DNA from: Aeromonas veronii | GTDB lineage: Bacteria > Pseudomonadota > Gammaproteobacteria > Enterobacterales > Aeromonadaceae | Assembly: GCA_041319085.1 (NCBI GenBank) | Contig: CP101033.1 | Location: 2,258,501-2,322,500 of the forward strand | Reading direction: 5' to 3' | DNA length: 64,000 nt | Translations under genes and position numbers: made by a program | Notes under the pieces: model-generated | The model's input: only the letters and a program-made list of their open reading frames with translations | Told to the model about the DNA's origin: nothing | The model's database searches: none | Shown here: piece after piece, positions 11,214-22,327 of the stretch | How the letters are laid out: each line of letters opens with the position of its first letter | Numbering within the stretch: the stretch's first letter is position 1

Positions 11214-11848
11214 TTCCGACCGGCTTATCCCTATTTTCATCGCGAGCCACATCAAAAATGAAATTAATTACCCCCAAGGGGATATTTAGCAGCCCCATAA
11301 ATTTTATGAACTTAATTGGACATTAAATAATTAATCACCGCATATCCTCTCTTTCACTGTGAGCCAAATTAACATGAATGAAATCTTGGCTATACCGCTC
11401 ATTTCACAATACTGATGCCCACCAATAAATGATCCATTGAATATATCTTTACTCATTCCATTGCATATTCCATACAGTCATCCACGGGACAACCTCCTGA
11501 CTTGTCTCCCCACACCAGCACGGCCTGCACGGCCTGCACGGCACGATTTACCTGCATGTCGCTTGATGTCTGCTTGCATCTTGCCTGCGCTGCAGGACGA
11601 TGATTGCTCCTGCCAGCCCACACAGTACAACCCCGCTTGGCCTCCCTGACGTTTAACACAGCTTAATAAAAAGATGCCGCCGAGGTATGCATATCAGTAT
11701 GACCTCCCCCACTCTTTATTGTCTTGGATGCTGGTAAGTAAAATATCGCATTCACGGATATGTTTACGCATCATCGTGAATCTGCATTCAAATTAATGGT
11801 GAGAAGGTTGAAGGCTGCCTGCAACATAATGATCATATTTAACTCGCG

Positions 11849-12614
11849 GTGCAGTCGCTCACCCCGTTACAAATGTTACCACCCGCCTTCACTCTATTTA
11901 CCTTAACGTCACCCTACGTAATTAACCAGAGCGAAAATATCCATCTATCGAAATCAGAACCTATCCTGTCTCGGCAAACTGCCAGACTGGTGCTGATGTT
12001 TCGACACGAAGCCATAGAGTGGAAAATTGCTCACGGCAGCATCTCCATCCCTTACGGTCTGGCTCGCGAGAACGAAATCTATCCGATGACCAATCTGGAG
12101 GGGCACCAGCATGAGCTGGCGCTGATTATCGAGCTCAGAACCAAGGAGCTGGCGGAAGCGAACCGGAAACTGGAAGCGCTCAGCAATACCGACGGGCTCA
12201 CCAACATCGGCAACCGCCGTCTGTTCGACAACTCATTGCACCAGGCCTGGGAGCGCTGTATTCAGACAGAGATGCCGATTTGCGCTCATCATGCTCGACA
12301 TCGATCATTTCAAGCAGTTCAACGACCTCTATGGCCACGTTGCCGGTGACGAGTGCCTTCGATTGCTGGCCCATACCCTGGCGCAATCAGGGCGCCGCTC
12401 GGGGGAGTGGGTAGCCCGCTACGGGGGAGAGGAATTTGTCATCCTGCTGCCACATGTCGAGCGTCAATCCGCCTATGAGATTGCCCAACATATCCAGCGG
12501 CTGATTTTTGCACTCGCGCAGCCACACGCACAAAATGCCACCGGTCTGGTGACCGTTAGCATGGGGGTTGCCTGCCTCAGACCATCGAGTCACCGGCAGG
12601 CATTACCACGCTAA
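11849..12614 (+). pseudogene. Frameshifted diguanylate cyclase (GGDEF) gene
   Basis: Two frames make one GGDEF domain. The first (11849-12349, GTG start) gives a short coiled region ending LTNIGNRRLFDNSL, the start of the domain. The second (from about 12282) continues with MLDIDHFKQFNDLYGH and the active-site loop RYGGEEF, then TVSMGVA. The break is near 12279-12281, where an extra T in a TTT run restores the frame if removed. The protein also stops about 30 residues early, before the usual ADQALYxAK helix, and runs into a terminator. The catalytic loop is intact, but the gene looks dead unless the shift is a sequencing error. The N-terminus has no recognisable sensor. Confidence 0.75.
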
Positions 12615-12695
12615 CGATTGGAAAAAGAAAAGACGCCCTCGGGCGTCTTTCTTATTAGTGGGTTTGGAGCCAACCGGTTGGACGCTCTACCCCCC
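12613..12695. repeat. Direct repeat, left copy, flanking the accessory region
   Basis: This segment starts at AACGATTGGAAAAAG, contains a terminator hairpin and ends with GGAGCCAACCGGTT and a C-rich run. It matches 18449-18532 at roughly 80 percent identity in the same orientation. The similarity continues past the hairpin into a non-terminator stretch, so it is more than two terminators of similar design. Confidence 0.6.
12624..12654. terminator. Rho-independent terminator
   Basis: The stem GACGCCC/GGGCGTC with a two-base loop is flanked by an A-rich tract on the left and TTTCTT on the right. It can end transcription of the GGDEF pseudogene and, in the other direction, of the kinase gene. 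Confidence 0.75.
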
Positions 12696-12808
12696 TCCTA
12701 AATAACTGATCCCAATAGTGCTACATCTTCGCAGTGCCATAGCCATTCCCGGGGAAAGGAGACACTGTATTCATGAAGTGTTTCACTCGAGCCAGCAGGT
12801 TTGAAAGA

Positions 12809-14179
12809 TCACGACAGCGTGGCACGAGCGGCCGCCAGCTGACGCTCGATATAAGCAAAATCGGGACGATCGGCAGGGAGTTCCGAGAGGCAGGCCGCTT
12901 TGAGCTGATGCAATCCATCAAGCGGTGAGCCTTGCGTATCGCAATGGGCCAACAGCTCCTCCAGCAAGCAACCAAAGGCGCGCACTTCCAGTCGCTCAAG
13001 GCCCACGGCCCGCTCGCGGTCGCTGCGGTTATACAAGGAAGCTGCACCAAAATCCCCCAGCAAGGCGCGAGCCGGCACGTCAGACCCCCGGACAAACAGA
13101 ATATTGTGGCCGTAGAGATCCCCGTGCATGATGCCCGCACGGTGCAGATGGCCCGCCACCGAGGTGATGCCATGGGCCATCGCCAGCGCATCCGGCACAC
13201 TCAGATGCAGCCCCTCGGGATAGATATCCCGGGTGCAGGAGTCCAGGCTCGGCGGCCCGGCCAGATTGGCAAAGGCCGGGTCGATCAGCTCCATCACCAG
13301 CGCCGGAATGCCGGAGGGGTGATCCGCCACCTTGCCCATCACCTTGATAAGGTTGGGATGGATGCCCGCCGCCAGCGATGCCGCCATCTCGCAGCGGGGC
13401 AGCCCGTCGCTGGTCACCGCCCCCTTGAACAGCTTGACCGCCACCTGACTGGCATCGGCTCTGCCGTTCGCCTGAGTCACTTCATCAGCAGGATTACCCA
13501 CAAGGGTGGCGCGATGGATAACGCCAGATGCCCCCTGCCCCAGCAGCTCGCCCAGCGCCAGCGTCTCCCAGGCAAGGGGCGCGACATGGGCATCATCGAT
13601 GGCCCGCACCTCCTCCCCTTCACTAAAGGGGTTGCCGGAGTAGGCAAGCCATGAAAGGCGCGGCAGCGAGAGCAGCCACTCGGGGAAGCGTTCCATGCGG
13701 TTGGCGGCGATGCGAAGCAGCTCAAGACGGCGGCAGTTGGTAAGGCTCGTCGGCAGCTCGCGCAGGCGGTTACCCGCCAGCATCAGCTTTTGCAGAGCGT
13801 CGCACTGGCCCAGCTGATCGGGCAACTGTTCCACCGCGTTGTCGGTCAGGATCAGCCAGCGCAATCCCGCAGGCAGCGCCTTGGCCGAGACGGTAGCAAT
13901 CCGGTTGGCCTTAAAGCCCACCATGGTGAGTGCCGGACAGCGCCCCAACACCTCGGGCAGCTCGGTAAAGCGGTTCTCGGAGCAGAAGATAATGCGCAAT
14001 TTGCCAAAACCGGCCAGCTCGTCGGGGAGCGCGCTCAGCTGGTTGCCGGTGAGATCCAGCACCTCCAGCGTCTCTTTCAGGCTCAAAATCTCGTGGGGGA
14101 AAACCGCGAGGTTTTCACAGAGCTTCAGATGGCGGGCACCGCACAGTTCACCCGCGCGCAGCTGTTCCAGAGTATGCAT
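12809..14179 (-). CDS. Leucine-rich-repeat protein fused to a protein kinase domain
   Basis: A 456-aa protein. Residues about 15-185 hold some seven leucine-rich repeats of the short LPxxL type, such as LEVLDLTGNQLSALPDEL and LQKLMLAGNRLRELP. Residues about 205-456 form a Hanks-type kinase domain: glycine loop LGQGASGV (213-220), lysine in VAVKLF (Lys249), catalytic loop HGDLYGHN (Asp354, Asn359) and DFG (376-378). All key catalytic residues are present, so it is probably active on Ser/Thr. No signal peptide or membrane helix is seen, so it should be cytoplasmic. It is transcribed alone; a TATAAT hexamer lies on the minus strand at 14269-14274. Substrate unknown. Confidence 0.85.
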   Translation of the reverse strand: MHTLEQLRAGELCGARHLKLCENLAVFPHEILSLKETLEVLDLTGNQLSALPDELAGFGKLRIIFCSENRFTELPEVLGRCPALTMVGFKANRIATVSAKALPAGLRWLILTDNAVEQLPDQLGQCDALQKLMLAGNRLRELPTSLTNCRRLELLRIAANRMERFPEWLLSLPRLSWLAYSGNPFSEGEEVRAIDDAHVAPLAWETLALGELLGQGASGVIHRATLVGNPADEVTQANGRADASQVAVKLFKGAVTSDGLPRCEMAASLAAGIHPNLIKVMGKVADHPSGIPALVMELIDPAFANLAGPPSLDSCTRDIYPEGLHLSVPDALAMAHGITSVAGHLHRAGIMHGDLYGHNILFVRGSDVPARALLGDFGAASLYNRSDRERAVGLERLEVRAFGCLLEELLAHCDTQGSPLDGLHQLKAACLSELPADRPDFAYIERQLAAARATLS

Positions 14180-14268
14180 AACCGTTTCTCAATCCTGATG
14201 ATCTGCCTGATGGCGTAGCCAGCCATCAGCGCGCGCCGAACCTGCATCCGGCTGTTTTAAAGGGGGGC

Positions 14269-14274
14269 ATTATA
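14269..14274 (-). promoter_or_regulatory. TATAAT -10 hexamer for the LRR-kinase gene
   Basis: A perfect TATAAT on the minus strand, about 90 bases upstream of the kinase ATG. No good -35 box is visible at 16-18 bases. A GC hairpin (14283-14299) sits just upstream and could be the terminator of the KAP gene. Confidence 0.4.
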
Positions 14275-14408
14275 AAGAATTCGGGGCGCAGATCGCCCCT
14301 TTTGTTGCTTTGCCGAGGCATGACACTCAGCAAAGCCACCCCAGCGGATTGACGAAACAGGTAGGGTGTAATTTCATTGCCCCCTACGGTACTGTAACGA
14401 GTAATCAA

Positions 14409-15428
14409 TCATGACGTAGAACATTCAGCCGCCAGTTCATCAAGCACTGCGAATACTCCATCAAGATCATCACGATAGAAGGCTGTATAATTTGATGTAA
14501 AAACACATCTCTCGCTAGTATTTAACTTAAGTCCTCGGATCAGCTCGCGATTTTTAACCCAATAATTCCCCATCGCTATTGGATCTAAACCACCTGAAAT
14601 TGTTTCTCTGGTTGCAATATAGCCATCGTCATCCCTACCCAAGAAAAAAGTACTGCTTAGGTGTGACAAACAGTGATCAAGGAATAATAATATATTTCTT
14701 TCATCGTTATCAGGATTGAAGCATATATCAAATACGTAGTTGTTCACTAACCGAGCTATTCCACCATTATCCCCACTCCCGCTCTCATCATAATACCCAC
14801 AACCTACGCCTGAACCATCAGGAGGATTTGAGTTACTAAGTTGATATATAACGAATATTTTTACGACATTACGTGTAATAGCAACTCTTCGGGCGAGTGA
14901 GTTCTCTTCTGCTAATGTTGGGTCTTGTAATGCCTCTTCTATAAATTTATAGTAAGCCGAACCAAGATAAACATCCACTGGCACATCATTGACTTCTGAA
15001 AAGAAGTTTTTCTGTTGATCGATATAAGTCTGCTTGAAGAGAAAGAAGACCTCCTGTGATAATTTTCTCATTTCCATCAAAGCAAGATCTCTTACAAGCC
15101 CTGATGTAGGTGCATTATTATCTTGATGAACAATAAGTGCTTTTTGCAAATTATATAATTGGCCACCACGATCAGATGAGCACTCTAGCCTAAATATCAT
15201 AAGGTCATACCAACCAAGAGCACCACGTTCAGAACTTATAAGCTTCCGCAGTATGCCATTACCTTGATAGCTATTTTCTCCAAATAATCGCCACGCAATC
15301 TCTATGACATTTTCAGAAGTATTTGATAGCCGCCGTCCAGACCCACTGCCCCAACCGACACTATCTAGCAATCGCAATAAAGAGTAAATTGAACGCTGAC
15401 GCAAGCCCTGATCATTATTATTGAACAT
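14409..15428 (-). pseudogene. C-terminal fragment of the KAP NTPase gene, separated by the IS
   Basis: This 339-codon frame opens with ATG TTC AA, which is exactly the 8-bp target duplication of the IS beside it. Joined to the upstream fragment after removal of the IS and one duplication, it reads in frame (PHYSMFNNNDQG) and gives a single protein of about 983 aa. Alone it has no recognised domain. It is clearly more AT-rich than the flanking core genes, like its other half. It could be translated from its internal ATG, but no ribosome site belongs to it because the IS now lies upstream. Confidence 0.8.
15421..15428. repeat. Target site duplication, left copy (TTGAACAT)
   Basis: The 8 bases TTGAACAT immediately precede the left inverted repeat of the IS and recur after the right one at 16455-16462. 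Eight bases is the usual duplication length for the IS1595 family. Confidence 0.9.
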
Positions 15429-16454
15429 CCTGATTACCCATGATCAGCAGTCACCACGAACTATACTGATCTTACGTACAGTTACTGAGGTGCGAGATCA
15501 TGGCCAAAAGCAAAGTCCAATTCCAGAAAGGCTACAGCCTGTTTGAGTTTTTCAAGGATTATGGCACTGAAACGCAGTGCGAAAACGCGCTGCTCGCTTG
15601 GCGTTTTCCACACGGTTTCGTCTGTCCTGAGTGCGCCAACAAGACCTGTTGTCGCCTGAAAAGTCGGCCACGCGTGCTGCAATGCAATCACTGCCGTCAC
15701 CAGATGTCATTGACTGGTAACACTATTTTCGCAAACACCAGCTCCCTCTGACCAAGTGGTTTCTGGCAATGCACCTGTTATTGCAGACCAAAACAGGCTT
15801 GTCAGCGATGGAGCTAAAGCGCCAGTTGGGCGTCAAATATGACACCGCCTGGATGCTCAAGCACAAGCTGCTGCAAGCCATGAAAGAGTCCGATGACAAG
15901 CAGCCCATCAGCGGCATCATTCAGCTCGATGATGTCTACTGGGGTGGCGAGCGCCGTGGTGGCAAACGGGGTCGGGGCGCGGCAGGCAAGACGCCATTTG
16001 TGGCAGCAGTGGCCCTGAATAAGGAAGGGCATCCAATCAAGATGCGGATGACGGTGGTCGATGGTTTCAAAACCAAGTCCATTGCGGATTGGGCAAAACG
16101 GCATGTTGCCAGTGGTAGCGCGGTGATATCCGATGGATTGGCCTGTTTCAAAGCGGTCAAAGAGGCCAATTGTGAGCACCTGGGTGTTGTCACCGGGGGC
16201 AACCTTGATTTGCTGGATCATCCGGCATTCAACTGGGTAAACACGATGATAGGGAATGTGAAGAACTCGCTGCGGGGCAGTTGCCATACGCTCGGAGCGA
16301 AGCATTTACCGAGACATCTTGCTGAATACTGCTTCCGGTTTAATCATCGTTTTGACCTCAAGAGCATGTTGGTTGAATTGGGGCATGCAGTCGTGGCCAG
16401 CCCTCCGATGCCATATCGACTCTTGAAGCTGGCTGAGGATCATGGGTAATCAGG
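15429..16454 (+). mobile_element. IS1595-family insertion sequence (ISXO2-like), 1026 bp
   Basis: Both ends are defined by inverted repeats beginning CCTGATTACCCATGATC (17 bases identical, imperfect afterwards), and an 8-bp duplication flanks them. It carries one frameshifted transposase on the plus strand and nothing else. The insertion splits the KAP NTPase gene. The identical target copies indicate a recent event, or at least no erosion since. Confidence 0.92.
15500..16449 (+). pseudogene. IS1595-family transposase, frameshifted
   Basis: The 5' part (15500-15751) encodes the N-terminal zinc ribbon, CPEC...CNHC, then TGNTIFANT before running out of frame. The 3' part resumes at about 15742 with LPLTKWFLAMHLL, continues through MELKRQLGVKYDTAWMLKHKLL and carries the DDE-type catalytic region IQLDDVYWGGERRGGKRGRG. 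The break lies at about 15738-15742: one missing A in ACCAAGCTC would restore the frame. This family normally encodes one uninterrupted protein, so the copy is probably inactive unless complemented. Confidence 0.85.
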
Positions 16455-18394
16455 TTGAACATTGAGTAATGTGGTATGTACGCAATAAGCGTACTTATCG
16501 CATCTGCTGCCTGCGTGTTTGTGAGTTCATGAGATTGGTTGACTAAAACACGCCAAAATTGATCATGAGAATATTCTCCATTGGTCAACTCAAAATCCGG
16601 TAGTGTTAGTATTGACGTAATCAACGAACCATTTTTAACCCGTGCAACTGCTTTTTGGTAAAGAATAAATGTCTGTTGTGGTTCGGGTGTTGCAAACCGA
16701 ACAATGAGTTTTAGATATGCCTCTAAATTTCTAAAGCCACTACTATTAAAACATGCTCTGGTTCGGCGTTCAGCTTCATCGATATCACTGCTAAAACCAA
16801 TGTCCACATTACTCACATCAAATAACTGCGATAATAAAAATCGAGCAGACCTTGGCAAGGTCTCTTTCAATTCTGAAAAAGCACTTGAATTTATAAAGCC
16901 TTTGTTTTTGGGATCTTGCTGAACTGAAAATGAGCCACTTCTACCTTCAGTCTCTTCTACATAAATACGTCTAAACAAACCAGGATAATTAAGGTGTAAC
17001 AATATAAGATTGATAAGATCCTTGTTATTGAAATCTGTTCTCCCCAAGTCTGTTTTCTCAATTTGAATTAAGATCATTGCATTAACGAATCGTTTTAACT
17101 TTCGTAAATTGCCAACCAAAGGCATATAGTCAGAAGCGAGAACACCATCAAAAATATCTGCAAGCTCATTAAGAATGGTGCCGAGCTTGAACATGGTATC
17201 AGAAGGAACGAGGCTAAGCTGTTCATTACTATCTTGCCAATTTCGCCGCAAAAAATTACTGAGACTAGAGCTATCTACGAACAGGCTTAACTTTACCGTT
17301 ACAAACTTTTCTAAAAACTCGCGAGCTCTTTCACCTTCTTCATTATTCCCAGTAAGCACTTCGGTGTCATAGCAAAGAACATATGTTGCCTGAGACAGCT
17401 TGAAAGTTCTCCTCGTTGCAAATAAAACACTGTTTATTGTTTTCGCGTCCAGACGGTCTAGATCATCAATTACAATAATTACACGCCGATGGATACGGCG
17501 CAAAACCTCATCAATACCATCGAGAAGTTCATCGATCGTTTCCTGAGAAGGCTCTAGCGAAAGCTTGAACCCCAAGAATGAAACGTCTGCTTTTCCTTTG
17601 ATGAGACGGGAATATCTCGAAGCGGCGGGCCTAAATTCTGGCGCAAATACCTTGTCTTGAATCACCGCAGATAAATCGCGAATTAGGCGATCAGCAAGGT
17701 CAGGTTCGGATGCATAACGTATCGGTTCGAATCGACAAACAAGAACTTTGTCAGCAGCATCTTCCCAATAACGCTCAACCAGATTAATAAAACTTGTTTT
17801 ACCTACACCCCATGGACCATCAACCCCAAAGATCAACCCAGGATGAGAGTCAGATGCAAGCACAGTCTCAGCAAACGACTTAGCCTGAAGTTCGTTTGTC
17901 AGAAGATCGTCCATTTTATCATCAATTTCTTCATCTGCTATGAAATAGAGCTGTGAAGTCTGTTTTTTAGAACGTGTTCTACTTTGCAAAATTGGTGATA
18001 GAAACATAACACAGAAAAAAATGAGAATAGCAGGAGCCCAATGTGGATCAGCAGATTTAAACGCTGCATGTAGCTTTTCAAGCCAAGGTGAGGCTAATAT
18101 GCTTGACCAAGCGCCAATAACTACACCTGCAAGTAAATCAATACGATAACTACGAACTATACGCATAACTGCCAAGTGAGCATTTCGCTTGACAGCGTAA
18201 AGCAGACAAATACCTAAACCAGTTATTATTCCAATTGCCTTTAGGTATAGAGAAACGTCAACAATTTGCAGTGCAAAGCTAGTTCCCAAGAGGAAAAAGA
18301 GACGTGCGAATTCAGCTCCAACAAAGCCAATAAAGAGCATCCTCGCGAAAACTAATAACTCGGGCATCTTCATCGCTGAAGGTTTACTCGCCAT
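16358..18394 (-). pseudogene. KAP-family P-loop NTPase, N-terminal fragment truncated by the IS
   Basis: Native coding runs from 18394 to about 16455; the last 33 codons are read from the IS end. Three or four hydrophobic segments lie within residues 10-135, so the protein is membrane-anchored. The NTPase follows, with Walker A GPWGVGKTS (193-201) and Walker B VIIVIDDLD (305-313), the pattern of KAP ATPases. Some KAP proteins take part in phage exclusion or defence; that link is family knowledge, not shown here. The gene is AT-rich against its surroundings, a sign of transfer. The IS removes the last third of the protein. The rest of the gene is at 14409-15420. Confidence 0.85.
16455..16462. 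repeat. Target site duplication, right copy (TTGAACAT)
   Basis: This is the second copy of the 8-base duplication next to the right inverted repeat of the IS. On the minus strand it reads ATGTTCAA and encodes the Met-Phe of the KAP gene at the break point. Confidence 0.9.
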
Positions 18395-18448
18395 CGACTT
18401 CTCCTTTCTATATGACTTGCAGTTTTAGGAAAGACACTTTAACACACG

Positions 18449-18532
18449 AACAATTGGAAAAAGAAAAGACACCCTAAGGCGTCTTTCTTTTATCTGGAGT
18501 CTGGAGCCAACCGGTTAGGAGATCTCCCCCTC
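18449..18532. repeat. Direct repeat, right copy, flanking the accessory region
   Basis: Same-orientation partner of 12613-12695. It begins AACAATTGGAAAAAG, includes a terminator-like hairpin and shares GGAGCCAACCGGTT beyond it. Together the two copies bracket the LRR-kinase and KAP genes. Confidence 0.6.
18462..18490. terminator. Terminator-like hairpin between the KAP and cystatin-like genes
   Basis: GACACC pairs with GGCGTC with one mismatch, flanked by AAAAG on the left and TTTCTTTT on the right. On the minus strand it would end the cystatin-like gene. The mismatch suggests some decay relative to the copy at 12624. Confidence 0.55.
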
Positions 18533-18553
18533 CCCGCCTGCCCCACCACCCAA

Positions 18554-18810
18554 TCAGATCGGGGTAATGGAGGTGATATGGGCATCCCCGTCCAGTGATT
18601 TGAAGATCTGCACCACGGCTTCGCCATGGATCGGTTTGGCAAGCGGCACAGTGCTCTTGCACTTGAAGCGGTAGTGGGTGCCAGCCACCACCTGGGTGGA
18701 GACTTCAAAGGGTATGTATTGCCCCCCGACAAATCCTTTCAGCGCCTGATCCTCGACGGTCAGCTTGTGATATGGGTCTATCCACCCACCAACACGGCTT
18801 GTTCTGACAT
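18554..18810 (-). pseudogene. Stefin/cystatin-like protein gene with a frameshift
   Basis: The ATG at 18810 gives MSEQAVLVGG and then a TAG. In the next frame the sequence continues W-IDPYHKLTVEDQALKG and later STQVVAGTHYRFKCKS, then VVQIFKSLDGDAHITSITPI before a stop at 18554. QVVAG is the hallmark QxVxG loop of cystatins, and the later FKSLDGD matches the second half of stefins. The 257-base span is not a multiple of three: one base is missing near 18780-18790. The helix between LTVED and the QVVAG loop also looks shorter than in stefins. Intact bacterial relatives would be predicted inhibitors of papain-like cysteine proteases. No signal peptide is visible. Confidence 0.65.
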
Positions 18811-19120
18811 AGCAAACTCTCCGTGCTCTATGGTCCCGACTCGTTTGGCCGATCGGGCTGCGCCCCGTTGATTCAAGTGGTTTCCGGTCTCCACCGGGGT
18901 GTCGTCACTGCCGGTTGGCGCGATAACGATGGGCAAATTTGCGCAGCTATCTGCAACTGGACCAGCCCTCCCCCCAGCCACAAGCCGCTGTTGACTGCGG
19001 GCTCAATTGGCATGAGGGAGCCTAGTGCGGGATGGCAAAAATGCCCCTGTCACATATAACAGGGGCAAGGTGGCAAAAAAGCGGATCGAAAAAAGAAGAT
19101 GTGTGGCGCAAACGATTGAA
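18811..19120. other. Intergenic region between guaA and the cystatin-like gene
   Basis: About 310 bases that should hold the promoter of the minus-strand cystatin-like gene. No frame resembles a protein and no site could be supported beyond the guaA terminator at its right edge. Confidence 0.5.
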
Positions 19121-19151
19121 AAAAGAAAAGACGCCTCAAGGGCGTCTTTTT
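19121..19151. terminator. Terminator downstream of guaA
   Basis: GACGCC/GGCGTC stem with a short loop, a long A-rich tract on the left (a T tract for minus-strand transcripts) and TTTTT on the right. It lies 39 bases past the guaA stop. Its flanks resemble those of the hairpin at 12624, showing a common terminator design in this genome. Confidence 0.8.
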
Positions 19152-19189
19152 GCATTTTTATGCTCGAAAGGCAGAAGGGCGCGAGCCGC

Positions 19190-20779
<1,590 letters not shown>

Positions 20780-20840
20780 TTTATTCCTGCATCAGGCTGA
20801 TGTTTTAACAAAAAGCATGGGGATAAAAACGGTGTCAAAA

Positions 20841-20856
20841 CGGGGCCGCAGCCCCG
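20841..20856 (-). terminator. Hairpin between guaB and guaA
   Basis: The palindrome CGGGGCCGCAGCCCCG sits just after the guaB stop and is followed on the minus strand by TTTT. It has the form of an intrinsic terminator but lies inside the usual guaBA operon, so it may act as a partial attenuator or an mRNA-stabilising end. Confidence 0.6.
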
Positions 20857-20863
20857 TCTTGTA

Positions 20864-22327
20864 TCAGCCCATCCGATAGTTGGGGGCTTCTTTGGTAATG
20901 GTCACATCGTGGACGTGGGACTCTTTCATCCCGGCGCCGGAGATGCGCACGAACTCGGCCTTGGTGCGCATGTCGTCGATGGTGGCGCTGCCGGTCAACC
21001 CCATGGAGGAGCGCAGGCCGCCCATCTGCTGGTGGATGATCTCTTTGAGGCGGCCCTTGTACGGCACGCGACCTTCGATGCCTTCCGGCACCAGCTTGTC
21101 AGCGGCGTTGTCGGTCTGGAAGTAGCGGTCGCTGGAGCCTTTGGACATAGCGCCCAGGGAACCCATGCCGCGGTAGGATTTGAAGGAGCGACCCTGATAG
21201 AGCTCGATCTCGCCCGGCGCTTCTTCAGTACCGGCGAACATGGAGCCGACCATGACGCAGCTGGCGCCCGCAGCGATGGCTTTGGCGATGTCGCCGGAGA
21301 AGCGGATACCGCCGTCGGCAATTACCGGAATACCGGTGCCTTCCAGCGCGTCAACGGCGTCGGAGATGGCAGTGATCTGGGGAACACCGACACCGGTCAC
21401 GATACGGGTAGTACAGATGGAGCCCGGGCCGATACCGACCTTGACGGCATTGACACCGGCAGCAGCCAGCGCCTTGGCACCGGCACCGGTCGCCACGTTG
21501 CCACCGATGATCTGCAGATCCGGATAGGCGTCGCGAGTGGCCTTGATGCGATCCAGCACGCCCTGGGAGTGGCCGTGGGAGGAGTCGATCAGCAGCACGT
21601 CAACACCGGCTTCCACCAGCGCGGCGACGCGCTCTTCGTTACCGGCACCGGCACCGACCGCGGCACCAACCCGCAGACGACCCTTGTCATCTTTACAGGC
21701 GTGCGGCTTGCGCTCGGCTTTCTGGAAATCTTTAACGGTGATCATGCCCTTGAGTTTGAAGTCGGCGTTCACCACCAGCACTTTTTCGATACGGTGCTTT
21801 TGCATCAGGGCAACCACCTCTTCGCGAGGGGCCCCTTCACGCACGGTGACCAGACGATCTTTCTGGGTCATGATCTGTTCAACGGTCTGGGAGAGGTCAA
21901 TCACGAAGCGCACGTCACGGCCGGTGATGATACCGACCAGCTTGTTGCCGTCAGTCACCACGGGGTAACCGGCGAAGCCATTCTTGTGGCTCAGCTCCTT
22001 GATTTGGGCAATGGTCATGTCAGGGCGTACGGTGACGGGGTCAGTGACCACGCCGCTTTCGTACTTCTTGACCTTGCGCACTTCGGCAGCCTGCTGCTCG
22101 ATGGACATGTTCTTGTGGATAAAGCCGATACCGCCTTCCTGGGCAAGTGCGATAGCCAGACGGGCATCGGTCACTGTGTCCATGGCAGCGGAGATCATCG
22201 GGATGTTCAGGCTGATGGTGGAGGTCAGCTTGGTACGCAGATCGGCAGTATTGGGAAGAACGTCGGAGTGGGCGGGAACCAACAGTACATCGTCGAAGGT
22301 TAACGCTTCTTTGGCAATCCTGAGCAT
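20864..22327 (-). CDS. guaB: IMP dehydrogenase
   Basis: GuaB of 487 aa (E. coli 488) oxidises IMP to XMP with NAD+, the first committed step to GMP. The catalytic core is interrupted by a pair of CBS domains (about residues 95-205), as usual. The catalytic loop with the active cysteine is [15 protein letters not shown] (near residue 305), and the flap lies around [10 protein letters not shown]. It is the first gene of guaBA. The 257-base region upstream of it holds the promoter; I saw no PurR site good enough to report. Confidence 0.98.
   Translation of the reverse strand: MLRIAKEALTFDDVLLVPAHSDVLPNTADLRTKLTSTISLNIPMISAAMDTVTDARLAIALAQEGGIGFIHKNMSIEQQAAEVRKVKKYESGVVTDPVTVRPDMTIAQIKELSHKNGFAGYPVVTDGNKLVGIITGRDVRFVIDLSQTVEQIMTQKDRLVTVREGAPREEVVALMQKHRIEKVLVVNADFKLKGMITVKDFQKAERKPHACKDDKGRLRVGAAVGAGAGNEERVAALVEAGVDVLLIDSSHGHSQGVLDRIKATRDAYPDLQIIGGNVATGAGAKALAAAGVNAVKVGIGPGSICTTRIVTGVGVPQITAISDAVDALEGTGIPVIADGGIRFSGDIAKAIAAGASCVMVGSMFAGTEEAPGEIELYQGRSFKSYRGMGSLGAMSKGSSDRYFQTDNAADKLVPEGIEGRVPYKGRLKEIIHQQMGGLRSSMGLTGSATIDDMRTKAEFVRISGAGMKESHVHDVTITKEAPNYRMG

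Larger units (their letters stand above)
11145..11848. other. Intergenic region between hybO and the GGDEF pseudogene
   Basis: About 700 bases without a credible gene. It holds the FNR site and the hyb promoter at its left end. The rest is unusually AT-rich on the hyb side and contains a short tandem repeat of the unit CACGGCCTG at about 11518-11543. The only frames present code for low-complexity Pro/Ala/Cys-rich strings that resemble no protein. The size and composition suggest decayed or deleted sequence next to the broken GGDEF gene. Confidence 0.6.

Noticed and set aside
11437..11649. Possible 70-aa gene in the hyb upstream region
   Set aside because: Low-complexity Pro, Ala and Cys content partly from the CACGGCCTG repeat, no ribosome site, no resemblance to a protein.
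14226..14408. Small frame between the KAP fragment and the kinase gene
   Set aside because: It reads through a hairpin and a promoter-like TATAAT, and its sequence has no protein-like features.
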